Assembly (NCBI GenBank): GCA_934418125.1 | Contig: CAKRWT010000045.1 | Span: 1-18,487 of the forward strand | Length of the DNA: 18,487 bases | Direction of reading: 5' to 3' | Source of the DNA: an uncultured Lachnospiraceae bacterium | GTDB lineage: Bacteria > Bacillota > Clostridia > Lachnospirales > Lachnospiraceae | Part shown: one piece after another, positions 14,159 to 18,487 of the stretch | Layout of the letters: the number at the start of each line of letters is the position of its first letter | Position numbering within the stretch: the stretch's first letter is position 1 | Program-made: the position numbers and the translations under genes | The notes under the pieces: generated by a model | Told to the model about the DNA's origin: nothing | Seen by the model: the letters and a program-made list of their open reading frames with translations, nothing else | The model's database searches: none

Positions 14159-16243
14159 CTACTCCTGTCCGGCCGCTTCCCCTTGTATTCTGTTCAGGAT
14201 TTCCTCTTCCTCCGGTAATACATCCTGCATTTCATCCGGTGCTTCTTCATCATTGGAACCATTGCCGTTAATAATGTCATTTAACTGTCTGGTATAACTT
14301 TCATCATCCTCTGACGCATTGATTGCAATAGCTTCTGTCTCAGACACTCCAAATCTGGTAGAAAGTAACTCTAATATCTGGTCATATACCTCTTTTAATT
14401 CTGCTGTCACATGATACTGTTCCGCTTTCGCTAGCAGACTCTGATACCTGTCTACACCGGAAACCAACGCATCCAATGCTTCTAATGGCATACCCAGCTG
14501 CTCATATACCTGATAGGAATCCAACTTCTGCTGCATTTGTAAAATCATGTTACTCTTTTCAAAAATAGCTTCGTCTTCTTCCTTTAACTTCTTACCATAT
14601 AGGGAATCATATACTTCTTCATAATTCTTCTGGTCATACGCAATTCTTGCCTCATTCTTCTGAATGTTCTCCGGTAAAATCTGGCATAACAGAATTAGGC
14701 AAACCGTCAGCGTAATGGCAAACACAAAAACAGGAATGACTTTTTTCCTGGAAAGTTTCTTTTCCGGTTCTTTATTTTCTAATTCTTCCTGTGATTTTTC
14801 CGTTTTTTCTTTCTTTTTCTTCTTCGATTTTTTCTTCTTATCCGCTTTACCACCCTCTTCCTCTTCGCCTTCGGATGATACAGCCTCTTCTTTCTTTCCT
14901 TTTTTCTTTTTCTCTTTTTTCTTCTTTTCCTTCTTCTCTTTCTTACCCTTTTTATCTTCCGCGCTCATTTCTTCCAGAAGTGCCATATTCTCTTCGGTTG
15001 GATTACCAATCGGCAGACCATCTTCCCCCAGTCCCTGCGCTGCGTTTTCCTGCACCTCATCTTCATCCTCTTCGGTCAGGAAATTAAGTAATCTGGTAAA
15101 AAATCCTTCTTTTTCAGGCTTCTGCCCTTCCCCGTCATCCGGCTCTAAGCCTTCCAGCAAAATATCTTCTGCCTGCTGTTGCGGGTCCTCTTTCCCCTTT
15201 TTCTTTTCATCTTTCTTAGCTTTTCTTTCTTTCTTCTTTCTTTCCTTTTTGCTCTTCTTATCTTCTTCTGGCTCCGCATCGCCATTCCCGGCACCATCGG
15301 ATAACTGGCTATCCTCTTCCTGGGATTCCTTTTCAGGTTCCTCTTCTCCCATAAAGAAATTGAAGGCATCCTGGTCTCCATTCTCCCCATCAACTTCACT
15401 TTCCTCTAACCCTGTTGTGTTTCCAAGCAAAGCCAACATGTCATCATCCAAAGAAGCTCCTGTATCAGATTTTTCTAGTAATTTATTGATTTCGTTCAGA
15501 TTTTCATCGTCACTCATTCCTGCCAATAATGCAGATAAATCATCATCCTCTCCAGGCTCTTCCTCTGCTTTCTCTGTTTCTTCCAGTGTATCGTTTTCTT
15601 TCTTTCCTTCATTCATGGAAGCAAGCATGGCTTCTATATCATCCGTACTCATTGCTTTATTAAGGTCTGACCCATCTGGCTCCTCTATGACCTCAGCAGG
15701 CTCCTCTATCACAGGCTCTTCTTCTACTTCAGATTCCTCTATCACTTCCGGGTTATCCACTACAATGGTTTCTTCTTTCCCTTCACTACTACCCTGAGAT
15801 TGAAACTCATCTGATTTTTCTGCATCTTCTATCAGAATTGGCTTGTCCTCATCTATTGTTGTTTCCTCCGACGGCACATCTTCCAATGCCATTGGTTCTT
15901 CCTCCGACGGCACATCCTCCAATGCCATTGGTTCTTCCTCCGACGGCACATCCTCCAATGCCATTGGTTCTTCCTCCGACGGCACATCCTCCAATGCCAT
16001 TGGTTCTTCCTCTGACGGTACATCCTCCAATGCCATTGGTTCTTCCTCTGATGGTACATCCTCCAATGCCATTGGTTCTTCCTCTGATGGCATTTCTTCC
16101 AGTGCCATTGGCTTTTCCTCTGATGCTATCGGTTCGTCAACTGCCTTTACGCCATCAGACATCTCGCCATCCGCTGGAGCTATGTCATCATTGCTAATTA
16201 TAGATTTTAATAAGTTATCTAAGTATTCTTCGTTTGAACTCAT
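14159..16243 (-). CDS. Large acidic/lysine-rich single-pass membrane protein with tandem repeats
   Basis: I do not recognise a named family for this 694-residue protein. Residues ~43-127 are tandem 12-residue units of EEEPMALEDVPS type, seven in DNA. Residues ~128-320 are acidic and contain short helix-like motifs: MSTDDIEAMLASM (198-210), DDDLSALLAGMSDD (233-246) and LDDDMLALLG (265-274); the N-terminus has EYLDNLLKSI. Residues ~320-500 are dense lysine/glutamate tracts, probably extended or coiled. One transmembrane helix lies at ~502-524, preceded by basic residues, so the long N-terminal part is cytoplasmic and the ~165-residue helical C-terminal part (TPR-like in feel) is outside. Start ATG 16243 has AGGAGA upstream. 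It heads the hisH-hisF-ung transcript. A scaffold or tether role is only a guess. Confidence 0.75.
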   Translation of the reverse strand: MSSNEEYLDNLLKSIISNDDIAPADGEMSDGVKAVDEPIASEEKPMALEEMPSEEEPMALEDVPSEEEPMALEDVPSEEEPMALEDVPSEEEPMALEDVPSEEEPMALEDVPSEEEPMALEDVPSEETTIDEDKPILIEDAEKSDEFQSQGSSEGKEETIVVDNPEVIEESEVEEEPVIEEPAEVIEEPDGSDLNKAMSTDDIEAMLASMNEGKKENDTLEETEKAEEEPGEDDDLSALLAGMSDDENLNEINKLLEKSDTGASLDDDMLALLGNTTGLEESEVDGENGDQDAFNFFMGEEEPEKESQEEDSQLSDGAGNGDAEPEEDKKSKKERKKKERKAKKDEKKKGKEDPQQQAEDILLEGLEPDDGEGQKPEKEGFFTRLLNFLTEEDEDEVQENAAQGLGEDGLPIGNPTEENMALLEEMSAEDKKGKKEKKEKKKKEKKKKGKKEEAVSSEGEEEEGGKADKKKKSKKKKKEKTEKSQEELENKEPEKKLSRKKVIPVFVFAITLTVCLILLCQILPENIQKNEARIAYDQKNYEEVYDSLYGKKLKEEDEAIFEKSNMILQMQQKLDSYQVYEQLGMPLEALDALVSGVDRYQSLLAKAEQYHVTAELKEVYDQILELLSTRFGVSETEAIAINASEDDESYTRQLNDIINGNGSNDEEAPDEMQDVLPEEEEILNRIQGEAAGQE
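15864..16115. repeat. In-frame 36-nt minisatellite, seven copies
   Basis: Seven contiguous 36-nt units lie within the membrane protein gene. The three central units (15900-16007) are identical. The unit at 15864 differs by one base, the next two toward the gene start by two and three, and the last (16080-16115) is clearly diverged. Unit length is a multiple of three, so gain or loss keeps the frame. The pattern fits recent expansion in the middle of the array by slippage or unequal recombination. Confidence 0.95.
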
Positions 16244-16272
16244 ATAGCTTTCTCCTAAATCTTTTATGTTTC

Positions 16273-16301
16273 ATTCTACCATAACATACACTAATTAACA
16301 A
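16273..16301 (-). promoter_or_regulatory. Candidate promoter for the repeat protein-hisHF-ung unit
   Basis: On the minus strand, TTGTTA (16301-16296) and TAGAAT (16278-16273) are 17 nt apart, with an extended TGG before the -10. The -35 box overlaps the last codons of the upstream sirtuin-like gene. Transcription about 25-30 nt before the ribosome site is plausible. Confidence 0.5.
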
Positions 16302-17088
16302 ATGTCTTCTGTAAGAAATCCACTGGGTCAGCCTTTATTCCCTTACCCTGCTCTGCAATCTCTTCACCTAACTGATATAGTGATGGATGCACACGATATA
16401 AAAATGCCTTTTGATTATAAAACACGATTTTTTCAAATGGAAACCGAATGACCGAAGGATATTCTAAGCCAACTCCTAACTCTAATACACATAATTTTCT
16501 GTTCACTGTCCCCTGTAACCATTTTGTATATTCTGCCCAGATGTCCAAATATCCCTGTTCTGCATACTTTGTAACACCCAATTGGTTAAAACGCAATTTC
16601 TGACCACACTTTTCACATATTGGTTCCTGCAACATATCCAATGTGATTTCTTTCTTATAATATTGTTCTACTTTATGATAAATCTCCATGGGAACATCCT
16701 TTAAAGAGCCATCACAATTTACATCACACTGCATCTTTCTAAATCCTCCGCATGGTGTTACCACTCTGTTTTCAGGAAATCCATAACGATAAACATAATC
16801 ATCCATGCATAAAGATACAATAAAATAATTCTTTCCGTCAACCAGTTCCTTTAATGTCAGATATGCATCCTTTAATCTTTCATCTTCATTTTGGTTCAGC
16901 ACCATTTTCTGTAAAAAAGGAATTATCCAGATATATTCTTCTCTATTGTTTATTTCCGCTTCTATTTCCTGGTATCGGGTATCTGCAATCAGTTTATCCC
17001 ATCCATATTGTAATTTTTCTCCCAAACCAACTAACACGATATCAGACGTTTGTATTTTTTCTCTTATTTCCGTGAGCATACCATTCAT
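16291..17088 (-). CDS. Degenerate SirTM-like sirtuin homologue (Sir2 family)
   Basis: This 265-residue protein looks like the class M (SirTM) branch of Sir2 NAD-dependent enzymes. Supporting features are the ELGVG-xxxP-xxIRFPF block (203-218), which resembles the SirTM LELGVGxNTPxII-PF signature, the GFPENRV region (103-109) and a Cys4 zinc site C121-x3-C125...C158-x2-C161. However, the N-terminal NAD loop reads VLVGLGEKL (GAGxS expected), the TNVD-type motif reads LCMDD (93-97), and the position expected to hold His or Gln before the zinc site reads TPCGG. It may therefore lack activity or bind another ligand. Start ATG 17088 is chosen because AAAGGA lies 9 nt upstream; ATG 17109 has no ribosome site. 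SirTM partners (macrodomain, GcvH-like, lipoate ligase) are absent. The family call is moderately sure. Confidence 0.6.
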   Translation of the reverse strand: MNGMLTEIREKIQTSDIVLVGLGEKLQYGWDKLIADTRYQEIEAEINNREEYIWIIPFLQKMVLNQNEDERLKDAYLTLKELVDGKNYFIVSLCMDDYVYRYGFPENRVVTPCGGFRKMQCDVNCDGSLKDVPMEIYHKVEQYYKKEITLDMLQEPICEKCGQKLRFNQLGVTKYAEQGYLDIWAEYTKWLQGTVNRKLCVLELGVGLEYPSVIRFPFEKIVFYNQKAFLYRVHPSLYQLGEEIAEQGKGIKADPVDFLQKTFVN

Positions 17089-17173
17089 TCTATTGCATCC
17101 TTTTGTCATTCTATTTTCTATAGTTCAAACATTTATGAGAACATTTTATATTTGACCATCCATTACCTTGGCG

Positions 17174-17209
17174 AAAACAAAAGCCGGGAATATCCCGGCC
17201 TTTTGTTTT
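17174..17209. terminator. Bidirectional intrinsic terminator after cheV
   Basis: A long near-perfect palindrome pairs AAAACAAAAG-CCGGGA with TCCCGG-CCTTTTGTTTT across a short AT centre, with one extra C in the right arm. GC-rich inside and T-rich on both outer sides, it can terminate in either direction. It lies about 10 nt past the cheV stop. Confidence 0.88.
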
Positions 17210-17219
17210 ACGATATTAT

Positions 17220-18122
17220 CTATTTGGTATTTAAGACCAAATCATCAATCACTTTAACCAAATTACCAATTTCCGGTTTAGAAAGCTGTGCATCTGCCCC
17301 CAATGACTCTCCCTTTTTCTTCATCTCATCATTTACCAATGACGAGAAAATAATAACTGGAATATCTTTTGTTTCATCATCCGATTTCACAAGTTTTGTT
17401 AATCTGTGTCCATCCATTACTGGCATTTCGATATCGGTAATAATACACTGAACATGTTCTTTCAAAGTACCTTCTCGCTTGCACTCTTCAATAACATCAT
17501 ATGCCTGTTGTCCATTCTCCGTATGAATTAAATTCACATAACCGGCTCTATGTAAGGAATCGACAATTAACTTATTTAATAGAGGAGAATCTTCCGCAAT
17601 CAGAATTGGCAATTCATTTCTATCTCGTTTACCCAGTTCATCAATCTCTGTCATTTTTAATCCTGTTTCTGGGTTAATATCTGTAACAATTTTCTCAAAA
17701 TCAAGAATAATAATCAAACGATCTTCAAATTTAATAATACCAGTAGATATTCCCGCTTCTGTAGTAGATACAGTAGAACCAGGATTGATGATATCTCTCC
17801 AAGAAACTCTGTGAATTCCAACTACAGAATCTACATGGAACGCAATATCCAGTTTATTAAAATTTGTTATAATAAATAACCCACCCGGTTCTGAAACTCC
17901 TCTCTGTAAGCAATTCTTTAAATCAATTGCTGTAATCATTGTATCTCGTGGCATAAAAATACCTTCTACGCTAGGATGAGCATTTGGTACTGGAGTTACC
18001 TCTTGATAATTGATAATCTCCTTAATTTTAGCCACATTGATTCCATAAGCATTACCATCTAATTTGAATTCAAGTACCTCTAATTCATTCGTTCCATTCT
18101 CAAGCAGTATCTTTGTATCCAT
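17220..18122 (-). CDS. cheV: CheV chemotaxis coupling protein (CheW domain plus receiver)
   Basis: CheV couples chemoreceptors to CheA and adjusts signalling through its own phosphorylation. The 300-residue protein has a CheW-like domain (~12-150) and a response-regulator receiver (~172-300) with the acidic pair E177-D178, phospho-acceptor D230 in IITDIEMPVMDG, switch residue S260 and K282 in LSKPE, so all key positions are present. The chosen start is ATG 18122, with GAGGTGG at 18134-18128; the GTG at 18131 overlaps that ribosome site. It appears as a single-gene unit between two terminators, away from any che or flagellar cluster. It implies a motile or chemotactic organism. Confidence 0.93.
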   Translation of the reverse strand: MDTKILLENGTNELEVLEFKLDGNAYGINVAKIKEIINYQEVTPVPNAHPSVEGIFMPRDTMITAIDLKNCLQRGVSEPGGLFIITNFNKLDIAFHVDSVVGIHRVSWRDIINPGSTVSTTEAGISTGIIKFEDRLIIILDFEKIVTDINPETGLKMTEIDELGKRDRNELPILIAEDSPLLNKLIVDSLHRAGYVNLIHTENGQQAYDVIEECKREGTLKEHVQCIITDIEMPVMDGHRLTKLVKSDDETKDIPVIIFSSLVNDEMKKKGESLGADAQLSKPEIGNLVKVIDDLVLNTK

Positions 18123-18219
18123 GTAATCCACCTCACGTTATTAATTTAGAATCCCCTTAATATGTTCTGATATCACTATCTACCTTAAAACACTACCATT
18201 ATGATACCATATTTTTTAT

Positions 18220-18228
18220 ATTATACCA
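18220..18228 (-). promoter_or_regulatory. Extended -10 promoter candidate for cheV
   Basis: The minus strand reads TGGTATAAT, an extended -10 element, about 90 nt upstream of the cheV start and just after the rRNA terminator. No good -35 is seen at 17 nt; that region is the terminator T-tract. A sigma-28 type motility promoter was looked for and not found. Confidence 0.45.
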
Positions 18229-18239
18229 TATGAAAACAG

Positions 18240-18276
18240 AAAAAAAAACACTATTTACATTTTTTTGTAAATAGTG
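18240..18276 (-). terminator. Strong intrinsic terminator of the rRNA operon
   Basis: A perfect 11-bp stem, CACTATTTACA with TGTAAATAGTG (18249-18259 with 18266-18276), has a 6-nt homopolymer loop and is followed on the minus strand by nine T residues. It ends the transcript entering from the 23S rRNA at the right edge. Confidence 0.92.
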
Positions 18277-18364
18277 AAATAATCTGTTTTAAAGGACATA
18301 CCCTCAAAACCGAACCCGAAAATCTTTTAGACTTCCTCTTTCCTGCCTGCGTAAGCTTTCTAGG

Positions 18365-18468
18365 GAAGAAGCTTTAGCTTCTTCTAAAGATGTGATTGCC
18401 TCTGCAATCACTTCTAAAGTTAAATCGTTTACGATTTTACTTTTGTTGAATCGTTTACGATTTTACTT
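18365..18468. repeat. Array of four short perfect hairpins in the rRNA trailer
   Basis: Four small stem-loops, mostly with 4-nt loops, stand in a row: GAAGAAGC-TTTA-GCTTCTTC (18365-18384), GTGATTGC-CTCT-GCAATCAC (18392-18411), AAATCG-TTTA-CGATTT (18422-18437) and AATCG-TTTA-CGATT (18449-18462). Short direct repeats link them: CTTCTAAAG at 18381 and 18411, and the 20-mer AATCGTTTACGATTTTACTT at 18423 and 18449. They fill the space where a 5S gene would be expected. The stretch 18277-18364 shows no gene. Confidence 0.85.
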
Positions 18469-18487
18469 ATGGTTAAGCCCTCGACCT
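18469..18487 (-). rRNA. 23S rRNA, 3' end (partial, cut by window edge)
   Basis: The minus strand at the edge reads AGGTCGAGGGCTTAACC, the conserved 3' terminus of bacterial 23S rRNA, as found in Firmicutes after the GGTACTAAT segment. The exact mature end is set by analogy with other 23S genes and may be off by a few bases. Only the last ~19 nt are inside the window. Confidence 0.85.

Noticed and set aside
14664..15797. Long plus-strand open frame (377 codons) rich in S and F
   Set aside because: It is the mirror of the lysine/glutamate-rich coding strand (AAG/GAA read as CTT/TTC) and lacks a ribosome site. The minus-strand gene has a start, ribosome site and operon context.
15864..16115. 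Seven regular 36-nt repeats, superficially like a CRISPR array
   Set aside because: The units are contiguous with no spacers, are in frame within a coding region, and there are no cas genes. It is a protein-coding minisatellite.
15843..16247. Plus-strand open frame with SSDGTSSNAIG repeats
   Set aside because: It is only the antisense reading of the tandem repeat, with no ribosome site or promoter.
18132..18238. Sigma-28 (motility) promoter for cheV
   Set aside because: No TAAA-N(13-16)-GCCGATA-like sequence is seen; a sigma-A extended -10 is present instead.
18277..18468. Possible 5S rRNA between 23S and the terminator
   Set aside because: No 5S-like loop sequences are visible on the minus strand; the stretch is made of short hairpins and AT-rich linkers.

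Overview
This window most likely comes from a motile member of the Lachnospiraceae (Clostridia, Bacillota). The assignment rests on gene content and protein style: a FtsA-type ATPase with a long C-terminal extension beside coaE and polA, a YycJ/WalJ hydrolase, a choline-binding-style GH25 lysozyme, CheV, moderate-to-low GC, strong AGGAGG ribosome sites and sigma-A-like promoters. Genus is not determined. Nearly everything is on the minus strand, including the rRNA operon whose 23S 3' end enters at the right edge. Only a tRNA-Leu and one M20 amidohydrolase run on the plus strand.

Layout, left to right. Positions 1-111 hold a nested inverted repeat. Positions 112-6872 are a tight minus-strand cluster, transcribed in the order zf-HC2 membrane protein, polA, coaE, FtsA-like ATPase, walJ: DNA replication and repair, CoA synthesis and cell-envelope functions. 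Positions 7046-8128 encode a secreted GH25 lysozyme, and its upstream region carries a perfect match to the WalR (YycF) box consensus. Positions 8344-8531 are a complete tRNA-Leu(CAA) unit with promoter and terminator. An M20 amidohydrolase (8699-9871) with a near-consensus promoter faces a LysA-like PLP decarboxylase. The decarboxylase is translationally coupled to a TrmB-type regulator, whose promoter overlaps a palindrome that looks like an operator.

Positions 12105-16243 form another compact minus-strand unit: a large acidic/lysine-rich single-pass membrane protein with an in-frame 36-nt tandem repeat, then hisH, hisF and ung, with 1-2 nt between genes. Upstream of it lie a degenerate SirTM-like sirtuin homologue (16291-17088) and CheV (17220-18122). 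The right edge holds a strong terminator, a run of four small perfect hairpins and the last ~19 nt of 23S rRNA. No 5S gene lies between the 23S and the terminator.

Most of the window is ordinary core genome. The parts least explained by known biology are the repeat membrane protein, the sirtuin homologue that seems to have lost catalytic residues, the TrmB/LysA-like pair with its operator, the tripled module at the C-terminus of the FtsA-like protein, and the hairpin array in the rRNA trailer. I found no CRISPR array, transposase, phage gene or recognisable defence system.
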